Below, one piece after another: positions 8,819 through 17,395 of a stretch of 64,000 bases of DNA; position 1 is the first letter of the stretch, and every line of letters begins with the position of its first letter. The notes under the pieces are model-generated. The model had not been told where the DNA came from and did no database searches. It worked only from the letters and a program-made list of their open reading frames with translations. Origin of the DNA: Fabrea salina (taxonomy: Eukaryota > Ciliophora > Heterotrichea > Heterotrichida > Fabreidae); contig JALIHJ010000066.1 of NCBI GenBank assembly GCA_022984795.1, positions 31,310-95,309 of the forward strand, written 5' to 3'. The position numbers and the translations under genes were made by a program.

Positions 8819-9715
8819 ATGGGATGCTGTGAAAGTAGACTAGTAACACCTATTTAGCCTCCCTCAAGTAAACCCAAAAACCTAACTCACAGAAAGTTCC
8901 CTTACTCAGAAAGTGTGTCTCAGGAATCACTTTTAAACACTGAGTTGGACAGCGAAAGGAATTTGGAGGACTCAGCAGAACAAGGTTTAGCAATTAAACT
9001 TTTGGAAGCCAGAACTAACTACAACGTAAGAAAAATACTTAACTGCACAAGAATCAATAAGCCTTTAAGGGCTAACTACGAACTCCAGAAAACATGGGCT
9101 GCCAAGCCTCAAACTATTTCAGCTTTGGCTTTTGCTTACTTAACAGAAGTTTCTTTGGAAAAACCAGAACTAGTCAAGCCTCATTTGCTTAAGTTGTCCA
9201 AAAGAATTCTGGAAAACATCCACTCTGGAACTCCTGACTTAAGAGACTACTCAATGCTGCTCCTTTATACTACTCTTGAAGAAGACAATAACGCCTTTGT
9301 GCAGAAACTAGTTGAACGCAATATCATAGAGTTACTGGTGCCTTTGATGAGTCATAGTCAACGTCCTTTAAGGATACTAGCAGCAGCTATTTGCTGTAAA
9401 CTCTACAAAGGAAAAACTAAGGTCCAGAGACTCTTTATCAAAGCAGGAGGGCATGAGCAACTACTGCACTTGTTGAAAACAGAGAGTTCAGACAAAGTGA
9501 TTAGTGAAATTCTAGAGCACATTATAGAACTGTCGATTGTAAATTTTACTTAGGACTTTGAAGGTAACCCTTCTGAGGTCCACATAAGGAAGTTGCTAGA
9601 CAGCAACCTAAAAGAAGCACTTGAAACTATTGACCTGGAGGAAGTAACTTACACTTAGAGGTCGCTGGAATTCATGAAGCTGCTTGACGAACTTCTGCAG
9701 TTATTGAGGTATTAA
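8819..9715 (+). CDS. Probable dually acylated armadillo/HEAT-like repeat protein (three 15-nt introns)
   Basis: Removing 15-nt introns at 8843-8857, 9539-9553 and 9644-9658 gives one 283-aa frame. The first exon encodes only MGCCESRL, a classical N-myristoylation (Gly2) plus palmitoylation (Cys3, Cys4) signal. Without the first intron no ATG start exists, so the intron call and the lipidation motif support each other. The body is a run of amphipathic helices with armadillo/HEAT flavour (VERNIIELLVPLMSHSQRPL, ILAAAICCKL, AGGHEQLLHLLKTESSDKV). Membrane-tethered scaffolding is an inference. It is divergent from STRIP with 29 bp between ATGs. Confidence 0.7.
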
Positions 9716-9781
9716 GTGCTTAACTATGAAGTATTCTGCTTAAAAGCATAAAGAACTCCAAGGCAAATAATCTTACTAAAA

Positions 9782-10324
9782 ATGTTTCATAAAAAAGTAC
9801 TTCTATTGAACCCCTTAGTTAGGAAGCACTTTGTGCAAAGCACTTACAGGTACCTTCTGAAGTCCTGCAACAACTGCTTTGACAAGTACGTTGCTCAGCA
9901 CGTCATAGAAGAAACCCTCCGTAAACTCAAAAAGTAAGCTACAAACAGTTCCAAGTGCTGTTTTGAATACAAGAACTACTCCAAAGCCCTGAGTGATGCC
10001 CAAAAAGTAGCAATGCACTTTTGGCAACTAGAAAATGCAGAACTGAACGAAAAGATCAAAGCTGCAAAGACACTCTTGAAACTGGGGTACTTGACCCCTA
10101 AAGAACAAGACTGGTCAGAGGACTACAAGTTCCAAATTTACAGGTTCCGCAGAAGGCCTAAAGTTACTCCTTCAGAAGAACAACTAAACTACGCAAAACA
10201 AAACTCAGAACTCCACAAAGGAACTAAACACATTCTAGATGCCTACAGGATTGTGTTGGGGATTCCTTCTAGGTACACCAAGGAAGAAAGCATAGTCAGA
10301 ACCCCAACTCAATTAGTTGAATAG
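9782..10324 (+). CDS. Hypothetical 175-aa basic protein (one 15-nt intron)
   Basis: Start ATG at 9782; a 15-nt intron (GTAAGCTACAAACAG) at 9934-9948 joins the first 50 codons to the rest and removes a TAA. The protein is basic and helical with QSTYRYLLKSC near residue 20, which weakly recalls the LYR motif of mitochondrial Complex I/III assembly proteins; the rest (RFRRRPKVTPSEEQ, ending TPTQLVE) matches nothing I know. The start context CTAAAAATG is typical here. The gene is well supported; the function is unknown, and the LYR idea is only a hint. Confidence 0.6.
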
Positions 10325-10348
10325 TGTGTAAAGTTTATAAAGATAAAT

Positions 10349-11398
10349 ATGTACCGAGAAGACTTCCGACTGCAGTACAGTGAAAGCTCCAAAAGTAGGA
10401 TTTCTAATAGAAGTGAAGCTAATGGACACTGCAATGTGCGGTATTTGCAGAACCAAATTAGAAAAAAACAAAGAGAAGCCACAGACGCACAAAGAAGGCA
10501 GTTCTTAGCCGAAACTCAGCTAAAACACCAAAGACTCCAAACAGCTTGCTTAGAACAAGAACTAAGTAACCTCACCAAAAGAATTAAAAAACACCCTTCC
10601 AAACTTAACTTCATTGACCAGTCTTTACTTGAAAAAAAAGTTAACTACTTGCAGAACTTAGAAGCCAAAAAAAGAGAAGTTCTAAGTGAAAACTCCAAAT
10701 TAAAGGAAAAACTAACAAGCATTCAAGGGGGCTTTGCTGAATTCAAAACTGAAATCAGTAGTTCTGTAGAACAACTAGAAAACCAAAAAAAGCACCTAGA
10801 AACCAACTCAGCTGAAACCATCAACTTGCAAAAAAGAATCACAGAAGTCAAAAGTAAAATACTTTTATGTAAACAAAACTTACAAGCAAAAGAAGCCCAA
10901 GTCCGAGAAATCACTCAGGAACTTTGCTCAACTAGCAACAAACAGTTTTTAGTGCTTAAAGTTCCTAGTGTGCCTCCAACTCAAGTTTATTCTAAAAGTT
11001 ACTTGGTTCAAAGTTCCTTTAAAGCAACACCTTTAATTGCAAGCAGCTTTGAACCTAAACAAAAGCCAACATTGGAATTAGAACAACTCAACAAGCCACT
11101 TACTTACACCTTAATGCTTAAACCCCAAACTGACTGTTTCGAAGTGTTTGCTGAACCAGGGGTACAAAAACTAGAATTCAAACCACAAATAACCAAGAAA
11201 CTAGATATACTGCAAGTGGAGTTTTCTCACAGAAACACATACCAAATAATAAGGCACTTTCCAGTTCCTATTAAGTTCCAAGAAAAAACCCCTCCAGTGG
11301 TCAAACCCAAAAGAAGAATCCTTCCTAAAAAAATAAACATAGCTGCCGAAACTGACGACTTTTTTTCAGAAATGCTGCGTGAAGCCCAAAATAACTAA
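10349..11398 (+). CDS. Coiled-coil protein, function unknown
   Basis: 349 aa. Residues about 30-200 are predicted coiled coil (Gln/Lys/Glu/Leu heptads, e.g. LEKKVNYLQNLEAKKREVL). The C-terminal half is Pro/Lys/Phe-rich and non-coil, ending in a short acidic helix DDFFSEMLREAQNN. There are no enzymatic motifs. It could be a ciliary or basal-body structural protein, which are common in ciliates, but nothing in the sequence shows this. It sits 5 bp upstream of the small Tim gene on the same strand. The start follows AAGATAAATATG. Confidence 0.7.
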   Translation: MYREDFRLQYSESSKSRISNRSEANGHCNVRYLQNQIRKKQREATDAQRRQFLAETQLKHQRLQTACLEQELSNLTKRIKKHPSKLNFIDQSLLEKKVNYLQNLEAKKREVLSENSKLKEKLTSIQGGFAEFKTEISSSVEQLENQKKHLETNSAETINLQKRITEVKSKILLCKQNLQAKEAQVREITQELCSTSNKQFLVLKVPSVPPTQVYSKSYLVQSSFKATPLIASSFEPKQKPTLELEQLNKPLTYTLMLKPQTDCFEVFAEPGVQKLEFKPQITKKLDILQVEFSHRNTYQIIRHFPVPIKFQEKTPPVVKPKRRILPKKINIAAETDDFFSEMLREAQNN

Positions 11399-11403
11399 TA
11401 AAT

Positions 11404-11631
11404 ATGAGCAGCCCTATTGACTTGAATGACGAACAGCTTGTTAAAATCAATGCTGGGTTTGTTTACGGCATTAAAAAGTACTGCAAGCAAATCTGCACTC
11501 CTAAGTTTTCAGAAGTAGACTTGAATGCCTCAGAAAAAAACTGTGTGGACAGGTGTGTGTTTAAGTACTACGAAGCAAACTACTATATGTCAAAGTTCTA
11601 CAGAGAAGAAAAGCTCAGTCAGCAGTACTAG
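11404..11631 (+). CDS. Small Tim chaperone (Tim8/9/10/13 family)
   Basis: 75 aa with the twin CX3C signature: CKQIC near residue 26 and CVDRC near residue 48, 18 residues between them, flanked by helices, as in mitochondrial intermembrane-space small Tims. These form hexamers that escort hydrophobic precursors to TIM22 or SAM after oxidative folding by Mia40. Length and motif spacing fit the family; which member (8, 9, 10 or 13) cannot be told. The TAG stop overlaps the TAG stop of the convergent small membrane-protein gene in the palindrome CTAG. Confidence 0.9.
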   Translation: MSSPIDLNDEQLVKINAGFVYGIKKYCKQICTPKFSEVDLNASEKNCVDRCVFKYYEANYYMSKFYREEKLSQQY

Positions 11632-11792
11632 TTTAAGTAAAAGCTTATAACAATCCATAAGACTATTAGAAATACAACAGGAAGAATACAAAAGAAATAC
11701 ACCAAGTAGCAGTTGCCTTGAAAGTAACTAAGGGAGGTGTTTGGCTGAGGATGCAGTCTTCGGTAGCGGTTGTTTTCGGGTCTTGGAAGCAT
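11628..11792 (-). CDS. 54-aa single-pass membrane protein
   Basis: A short frame with ATG at 11792 (context TTAAAATTAATG) and TAG at 11628-11630. The first 30 residues are polar (MLPRPENNRYRRLHPQ...), followed by one strongly hydrophobic helix (YLVYFFCILPVVFLIVLWIV) and a tiny tail, SFYLN, as in tail-anchored proteins. No homologue is recognised. Support comes from the start context, the clean soluble-then-membrane design, and the stop-codon overlap with the convergent Tim gene, the same arrangement seen at 7278-7281. Confidence 0.5.
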   Translation of the reverse strand: MLPRPENNRYRRLHPQPNTSLSYFQGNCYLVYFFCILPVVFLIVLWIVISFYLN

Positions 11793-11858
11793 TAATTTTA
11801 ATATTCATCTTTAACTTAAAGGGTTACGTGTTGAACGCAAAGCAAGTCTGAGTAAAGC

Positions 11859-12092
11859 TTACATGATGTCTTCTTCAGATAGTTTATGGAGAAGGTCTTC
11901 TTCAGTACTTAGTTGTAGAAAAGCTTCGTAACTAAAAGCCATGTTATTCAAGTAGGAAGTAGTGATTTTGTTTTGCGTAAATAGCGAAATAAGCCTAAGT
12001 TGGAGTTACTGAGTGTTCCAGGCTTGCTTTTGAACTTTTTTGGAGTAAACTGAAAAAGTCCTAGCTTTAGCAATTGCACCTCGCAGGAACAT
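11859..12092 (-). CDS. 72-aa protein with probable mitochondrial presequence (one 15-nt intron)
   Basis: ATG at 12092; a 15-nt intron at 11995-12009 (reads GTAACTCCAACTTAG on the minus strand) removes a TAA and joins two exons. The N-terminus MFLRGAIAKARTFSVYSKK is Arg/Lys/Ala/Ser-rich without acidic residues, as in mitochondrial targeting peptides. The C-terminus is acidic (LSTEEDLLHKLSEEDIM). It is possibly a small mitochondrial ribosomal or respiratory subunit; no family is assigned. It is divergent from DPH7 with 10 bp between the two start codons. Confidence 0.5.
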
Positions 12093-12102
12093 TTTTATTG
12101 GG

Positions 12103-12939
12103 ATGTTTGAACTTACTAAAAGAGTACTTACTGACCAACACCCTGACTGCTTGGTGCACTGGAAAGACGAAGTTGTTTTTGGAACTTACGAACTAGACTT
12201 GGAGTCCCAGAATAAGTCAGGTTCAGTCCAGTTCTTAGAAAGAGGACACAAAATACCCCTAGACAGTGGAGTTCTAGACCTTAAAGCCCAGAAAGACTAC
12301 TTAGTAGGCTGCACTTCCCAGGGGTCTTTGTTTTCGACTGACCAAGAAAACTTACTGAGTGAGATGCAAGTTCATAGTTCCTGTGCTTCGATGGTTAGCC
12401 TAAGAGACAGCACTTGCTTTGTGTCTTTTCTAGACGGAAGCATTGCTAGTGTAGATTTGAACTTGCAAACAGTAACTAGTTTACAAAAAGTCAACCCCTA
12501 CGAGATCTGGAGTGTGCATAACGACCAAGATTTACTGTTTGTACCCAAGTTTATGGGCAGACTCGAAATAAGGGACGTCAGAACAGAAAGTTCTATTAAG
12601 ACGATTGAAAAACACACCCAGGACATCTGCAGTATATCAACTCAGGAGAATCTACTGATGACAGGGAGCTTTGATGAGGGTCTGTGTCTGTCAGACTTAA
12701 GGAACTTCAAGACCATTGAGCGGGTTGAGTTCACAGGAGGCGTTTGGAGGCACCACAGAACACAAAAAGGAATTGCAGCTGCTTGCATGCAAAGTGGATT
12801 CCAATTTTTTTCTGAGGGAAAGTTGGAGTGCTATCCAACTAGTTCTTTAGCTTATGGCTTAGAGGTTTTGCCTGAGGAGTTCATTGTGTGTTCTTTTTAC
12901 AGTAGTGAGTTGTTATTTATAAGTTCGAATAAAACTTAA
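12103..12939 (+). CDS. DPH7: DPH7-like diphthine methylesterase (WD40)
   Basis: 278 aa, WD40-like beta-propeller. The N-terminal VVFGTYELDLESQNKSGSV closely follows the DPH7/WDR85 signature (LACGTYQL...KTGxLxL), and later blades have DICSISTQENLLMTGSFDEG and LCLSDLRN. DPH7 removes the methyl group from diphthine methyl ester on eEF2, the step before the final amidation of diphthamide. It is somewhat shorter than human DPH7 (about 450 aa), chiefly through lack of loops. The assignment rests on the N-terminal blade and overall length. Confidence 0.75.
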   Translation: MFELTKRVLTDQHPDCLVHWKDEVVFGTYELDLESQNKSGSVQFLERGHKIPLDSGVLDLKAQKDYLVGCTSQGSLFSTDQENLLSEMQVHSSCASMVSLRDSTCFVSFLDGSIASVDLNLQTVTSLQKVNPYEIWSVHNDQDLLFVPKFMGRLEIRDVRTESSIKTIEKHTQDICSISTQENLLMTGSFDEGLCLSDLRNFKTIERVEFTGGVWRHHRTQKGIAAACMQSGFQFFSEGKLECYPTSSLAYGLEVLPEEFIVCSFYSSELLFISSNKT

Positions 12940-13231
12940 ATGGCTTCTAAATATTATTTGATTAAGATAGTGAATTTGTATTTACTCCAGAAAATTCTCA
13001 ATCAATTACCAGTTTGCAGTTGCTAGTAAATAATTCTAGAGTCTTTCAATTGGTTTATTTTTGGAAAAATTAATTTGATAACTCAAAAGCGTTGCCAGAA
13101 CCTTTGCAAGTACTTAATTCCAGAAATTATTTTAAGTCAAGGTCTTAACCCCACGCAATACCCTAAATACTGAATGGGTTTCCATATTAAATAAAGATTG
13201 AATTACCTTTCACACCCTTTAATAATTAATA
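12940..13231 (+). other. Intergenic, A/T-rich
   Basis: 292 bp between DPH7 and the heat shock factor gene, unusually long for this region. It is A/T-rich with runs such as AATAATTAATA just before the HSF start. A 28-codon frame begins right after the DPH7 stop but has no support. It may hold the HSF promoter; I see no clear heat-shock element array and no RNA gene. Confidence 0.5.
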
Positions 13232-13813
13232 ATGTATACTCCAATGCCTTACTCAAAGAAGCCCAACAAGTTCATTAAGAAGGTTTTCAAAATTGTGAAC
13301 TCAGAAAATTACCGGAGTATCGTCTCTTGGTCAGAAGAAGGTACTTCTTTCTTAATCAAAGACCCAGAAGCGTTTTCCTCGGTTGTCTTGAAAGAAAACT
13401 TTAAGCACAAGAACTTAGGGAGCTTCATAAGACAACTCAACATGTACGGCTTTCACAAAAAAAGAACCAGGGGAGAAGAACCTCACGAGTTCTTCCACGA
13501 GTTCTTTAGAAAAGACAGGCCTGATATGCTGCGATTGCTTCAAAGAAAGGTTTCTAGTGTGACTGGCTCAAGTCTCAATAAGGACCCTTCTTACAACCAG
13601 CTTAGTGCACAAATCAAGAAGCGAGACAGTACTATCCAAGAAATTCAGAATAAAATCATCGAACTCGAACTAGCAAACAATTACTTAGTTCAGGTTAATC
13701 AGCGACAGTTTTCTTTGTTGACTGAAGCTAATGAAAAGCAGAGGTCACTTGAGCATATTTTAAATATAGTTTCCAATTACTGCAGGAATTTCAACTTAAA
13801 CCAGAATTCTTAA
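13232..13813 (+). CDS. HSF: Heat shock transcription factor (HSF)
   Basis: 193 aa. Residues about 10-105 form the HSF winged-helix DNA-binding domain: FIKKVFKIVN...IVSWSEEGTSFLI...NFKHKNLGSFIRQLNMYGFHK, with the near-invariant NxxSFIRQLNxYGF recognition helix. It is followed by a short linker and a coiled-coil segment (about 130-180) that can act as HR-A/B for trimerisation. It lacks an evident HR-C and a long activation domain, so it is a minimal HSF. It would bind nGAAn repeats upstream of chaperone genes. Confidence 0.95.
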   Translation: MYTPMPYSKKPNKFIKKVFKIVNSENYRSIVSWSEEGTSFLIKDPEAFSSVVLKENFKHKNLGSFIRQLNMYGFHKKRTRGEEPHEFFHEFFRKDRPDMLRLLQRKVSSVTGSSLNKDPSYNQLSAQIKKRDSTIQEIQNKIIELELANNYLVQVNQRQFSLLTEANEKQRSLEHILNIVSNYCRNFNLNQNS

Positions 13814-13906
13814 CCGCAATTCCATTCTAAATAATTAAACAAATGATTAACCCACTTTAAGATCTAACTCAATTATTTAGGGTTTTATAATAAAACTCGT
13901 CACTTA

Positions 13907-16900
13907 TTAAAGGTAGAAGTAAAAATCTTTCAGTGGTCCGTGCACTTCGTGGCTTCCGTTTTCAACATCTCTTTGGTCGAACTTAGCTTTTTCAAAGTCA
14001 AACTGAACAGAAGCAGCTGTAGGGTGGTTGTCTGCTGAAGTGCCTCTGCAAATAGGAGTTCCAGGCTTGTACTTAACTCTGACTGTGTACCAGGAATCAG
14101 GGTTCAGCCTTAAAGAGCGACTAAGAGCTACTCTTACGAACCTACTTTCTTCGCCTATGTTAATGAGTTTTTCTTTATCTGGGTGTTCATAGATCTTTTT
14201 GCCCTTTGTGCCTGTTCCCTCTCTCACCTGAATTTTCTTAACAGTCACTTTGCGGCCTTCTTCATAAGCATTGCCTATGCCCAGTGCTGATAAGTACACT
14301 CCAGAACTCACTTTAAACGAAATGGCTTCAACTTGCTTTCCGTCTGTGTTTACGTGCCAAGAGGAGCCAGTGCTGCTGTACCTACACACTTTGTATTCTT
14401 CAGTCATGACTTCTTCGGGAGAGACTCTGTTTGGCTCTGCTAGCTTTGGAAAGATCCTGCCTATGAGCTCTGAGTACTGCTTAACTGTGTACTTTTTGTG
14501 AACAGCAATGTAGTAAAAGTCAAATATAGGCCCTGCAGACTCGTTGTCTCCGTTCCTTTTGTCGTTTCCACCCATGCGCGATTTCAAGCACCTTAGAATG
14601 ATTCCGTCGGGTTGCTTTGTAACTGAGCCTTTGAACTTTTTACCTTTATAAGCCTTTCCTTCGCCTTTCATGACTACTCGTATTGTGTAGGTGGTTTCGC
14701 TAGAGATCCTAACAAAGGGCTCTAAGCTGACCTTCACTACTTGTTTGGTGTCAGTGTGATTGTACAGGCACACAGGCTGTTTAGAGCTGTATAACACAGG
14801 CCCAGCAGTGCTAACTCCGTAAAGAATTTGAATGCTTTCAACTGTAATAAAAGACCCTGTTTTGACACAGTTGCCTAAACCTACAGCTGTCAAAAGTACT
14901 TCTTCACTAAAGTTAAAGCTGAAACTTTCTACTTGGTTTTCGTTGTTCAAGTGCCACTGTTTATCGAAGTCTTCAAACCTAGGGACTTTTACCTCGCCTC
15001 CGGCAAGTTCACTTATTTTGCTAGGCACTTCTCCTATTTCGAACCCAGTTTCAGTCTCCGTTTTTGAAACAAACAGTGCAGCAATAGGTTCTGAAGACTC
15101 TGAGTTTTGGATGCTCAGCTGGATTCCCTCATTGCTTGCCTGAAACTTGGTACTCTTTCCTGAATAAAGTTGGATCGGACCTTTAATTTCCACTTTTAAG
15201 GTGTAGGGTTGGTTTGGTTTAAGTTTAACTGAGCTTCCAAAATAGACTTTACACGCAGAGTTTTCGCTTGAGTAAGTCAATTCTACTGGTTTAGGCATTT
15301 CGTGAATCAAAGAAACTCCTTCGTAAATTTTAACTGACCTTACAAGAGTTTTTGAATTAATGATCGATGGTCTGCACAACCCAATTGCACCAATGAAAAC
15401 AGTTTTATCAAAAGAAAACTCCAAAGAGTAAGACCGACTTTCAGACTCGATGTACAAAGTAGATTCTAAGTCTTCATGCCTCCAAAAACAAACTTCTTGA
15501 GTGTTTTCCTGCAAACTCATCTTAAAATAGATATCAAAAATAGGTCCGTCATCTGCATTTTCGCCATTTTTAACTTCTTCGTTTTCATAAACACACGACT
15601 TAAACTTAAAAATCACTCCGTTGTCTGTGGTTTTGTCTCTAGAAGTCGAGCCTCCTCTAAAAACCCCAGCTTCTCCTTTAAGCATAAGTTTGATGCTGTA
15701 GTCTTGAAAAGCTTCTATTCTGATTGGGCGTTTTAAGTTAATTCTATAGACTTTGTTTGTAGAACCGTCGTATTGCAAGTCCAAGTCGCAGTCTTGGTAG
15801 ATGCTGGGCGAACTTGTTGAAGCGCCTTGCAGTATAGCTAAATACTCAAGTTTAACTATTTTGTTGGTGTAGTACGCGTTTCCAACTCCAATAGCTGTTA
15901 TGTAAAGGTCTTTGTTCACCGTAAATGATACTGCTTCTACTTGTTTGCGGCCTTCAAAGATCCCCCAGCGGTTAGTTGGGTTCTTGAACCTGCTTAGTTT
16001 CCTTTCAGTTGTGTCGTTTGAAGACCCCACTCCTTTTATTAAGTATTTTGGAGTTTCAACGATTGATGCTGGAACTTCAAGTGACTCTGAAGAGACTTCA
16101 AACTTGTTTTGGTACTCAAAAGGAGTTCCTAGTAACTTTTTCAAGTCTGAACTTACTCCTATTTGGTTTAGGTGCATTAAACTTCCAATCAGTTGGAGTT
16201 GTTTGGGCACAGTCATTTGTCTAGTGAACTCTTGAAGTTCCAAGCCTATAGTTTTCATTTCTTTAAGCAGTTCGAAGACTTGACCTGCGTCGTTCAGTTT
16301 GTTTGTTTCTTTTTCGAAGCCTTTTTCGACTTTTTCTTTGTAAGAGTTAAACTGGCTGTCTAGAGCTTGCATAGCTTCTAAGTACTGACTTTCTACTTTC
16401 TGAAGAACTCTGAGTTTGTGGCCCTCTAAAGCAGTTCCTAACTCACAACAAATCTCACCACGCGAGCCAAGCTCAAAAGAGGTTACGTTATCGTACAAGT
16501 CTTTGAAAGCCTTGCTTTGGGTGCTGATACTTTGGGGTTCTAAAGGCACTAAGTCATTTACTTGGCTATCAGAAAGACACTCTGAACAAAACAGTTGCCT
16601 GGTTTTCTGGGAAATAAAAGCTAAGTCTTCGCTTGGGTGTAGTTTGCAGCTCCAAGGATTTTGGTCAGTATTTCCTGAGTAAATAGCTTTCAGAATGATT
16701 TCAGAAAGAATGAAGTTTTTAGGAAGCTCCCCTATGTTTCTGGAATCCACCTTGTTGCATTGAGGACACTTAAGTTCTTGTTTAGACTGGTGCAAGTAAG
16801 TTAAGCACTCCCTGCAAAAAGTGTGACCGCAACCAAGTATCAAAGGAGGACGGCGACTATCGTTGAACCTTTCCATGCATATCGGGCACAACAAACCTTC

Positions 16901-16909
16901 TTCGGACAT
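13907..16909 (-). CDS. RING protein with B-box-like zinc finger and four PHR domains
   Basis: 1000 aa. A C3HC4 RING at about residues 8-52 (CPICMERF...GCGHTFCREC...CPQC) is followed by a B-box-like CKLHP...CSEC at about 92-116 and a helical segment at about 170-240. Then come four repeats of a PHR-like fold at about 310-455, 465-615, 655-810 and 850-1000. Repeat hallmarks are QVEAVSFTVNKDLYITAIGVG, QVESFSFNFSEEVLLTAVGLG and QVEAISFKVSSGVYLSALGIG; repeat 2 is more diverged (YSLEFSFDKTVFIGAIGL). PHR domains occur in MYCBP2 (two) and BTBD1/2 (one). Substrate-receptor repeats on a TRIM-like E3 is my inference. Confidence 0.85.
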   Translation of the reverse strand: MSEEGLLCPICMERFNDSRRPPLILGCGHTFCRECLTYLHQSKQELKCPQCNKVDSRNIGELPKNFILSEIILKAIYSGNTDQNPWSCKLHPSEDLAFISQKTRQLFCSECLSDSQVNDLVPLEPQSISTQSKAFKDLYDNVTSFELGSRGEICCELGTALEGHKLRVLQKVESQYLEAMQALDSQFNSYKEKVEKGFEKETNKLNDAGQVFELLKEMKTIGLELQEFTRQMTVPKQLQLIGSLMHLNQIGVSSDLKKLLGTPFEYQNKFEVSSESLEVPASIVETPKYLIKGVGSSNDTTERKLSRFKNPTNRWGIFEGRKQVEAVSFTVNKDLYITAIGVGNAYYTNKIVKLEYLAILQGASTSSPSIYQDCDLDLQYDGSTNKVYRINLKRPIRIEAFQDYSIKLMLKGEAGVFRGGSTSRDKTTDNGVIFKFKSCVYENEEVKNGENADDGPIFDIYFKMSLQENTQEVCFWRHEDLESTLYIESESRSYSLEFSFDKTVFIGAIGLCRPSIINSKTLVRSVKIYEGVSLIHEMPKPVELTYSSENSACKVYFGSSVKLKPNQPYTLKVEIKGPIQLYSGKSTKFQASNEGIQLSIQNSESSEPIAALFVSKTETETGFEIGEVPSKISELAGGEVKVPRFEDFDKQWHLNNENQVESFSFNFSEEVLLTAVGLGNCVKTGSFITVESIQILYGVSTAGPVLYSSKQPVCLYNHTDTKQVVKVSLEPFVRISSETTYTIRVVMKGEGKAYKGKKFKGSVTKQPDGIILRCLKSRMGGNDKRNGDNESAGPIFDFYYIAVHKKYTVKQYSELIGRIFPKLAEPNRVSPEEVMTEEYKVCRYSSTGSSWHVNTDGKQVEAISFKVSSGVYLSALGIGNAYEEGRKVTVKKIQVREGTGTKGKKIYEHPDKEKLINIGEESRFVRVALSRSLRLNPDSWYTVRVKYKPGTPICRGTSADNHPTAASVQFDFEKAKFDQRDVENGSHEVHGPLKDFYFYL

Positions 16910-16912
16910 TTA

Positions 16913-17386
16913 TTATTTAAAGACTGTCTTTGTAGTTGCTTCAAAGGTTTTAGCATGGTTTGTTACACCTACTTTTAAATAGTCAAGGCCCTTAACTCCT
17001 AAGGAGTTCAAGAGCTTGTCAGTCAGATGCTTAGCTATACTAAAGTTAGGGTGGCTTTGGTACTCTACCAGTTTGACAAAGTCCTTAGGCAGGGTCATTT
17101 TTTCGCCCGAAGGAGCTGAAATGTGTAAGTTCTGCCCAGTAGTAGTTACTTCTAAGTGGGAGTCATTCTGAGGCACCAAAGTCATGTGGTGGAGTTGGTC
17201 AGTGAGGCTTTTAAAGACTGAAGTAAGACTTTCAAGTAGTTTGAGGTCAGGCTCTTGAGTGAACTTGAGTGTAAAGGAAAACAAGTAACTCCCTGCTTTT
17301 ATACGAAAGTCTTTTTCTTCTAAGTAAACAAAGCTTAAGTTGGCTCTGAATTCCGGATTGTTCACAGAAACTTCGTAGTCCGGCAT
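16913..17386 (-). CDS. Hypothetical 157-aa protein
   Basis: The preferred start is the Met at 17386 (MPDYEVSV...), because the context CTTTTATTTAATG is typical and it leaves 9 bp to the divergent GT2 start; an upstream in-frame ATG at 17419 would overlap that gene. The protein is mixed alpha/beta with no signal or membrane segment, and has a pattern of beta strands (FRANLSFVYLEEKDFRI, SYLFSFTLKF) then helices. No family is recognised. It ends 3 bp before the RING-PHR gene start on the same strand. Confidence 0.6.
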   Translation of the reverse strand: MPDYEVSVNNPEFRANLSFVYLEEKDFRIKAGSYLFSFTLKFTQEPDLKLLESLTSVFKSLTDQLHHMTLVPQNDSHLEVTTTGQNLHISAPSGEKMTLPKDFVKLVEYQSHPNFSIAKHLTDKLLNSLGVKGLDYLKVGVTNHAKTFEATTKTVFK

Positions 17387-17395
17387 TAAATAAAA

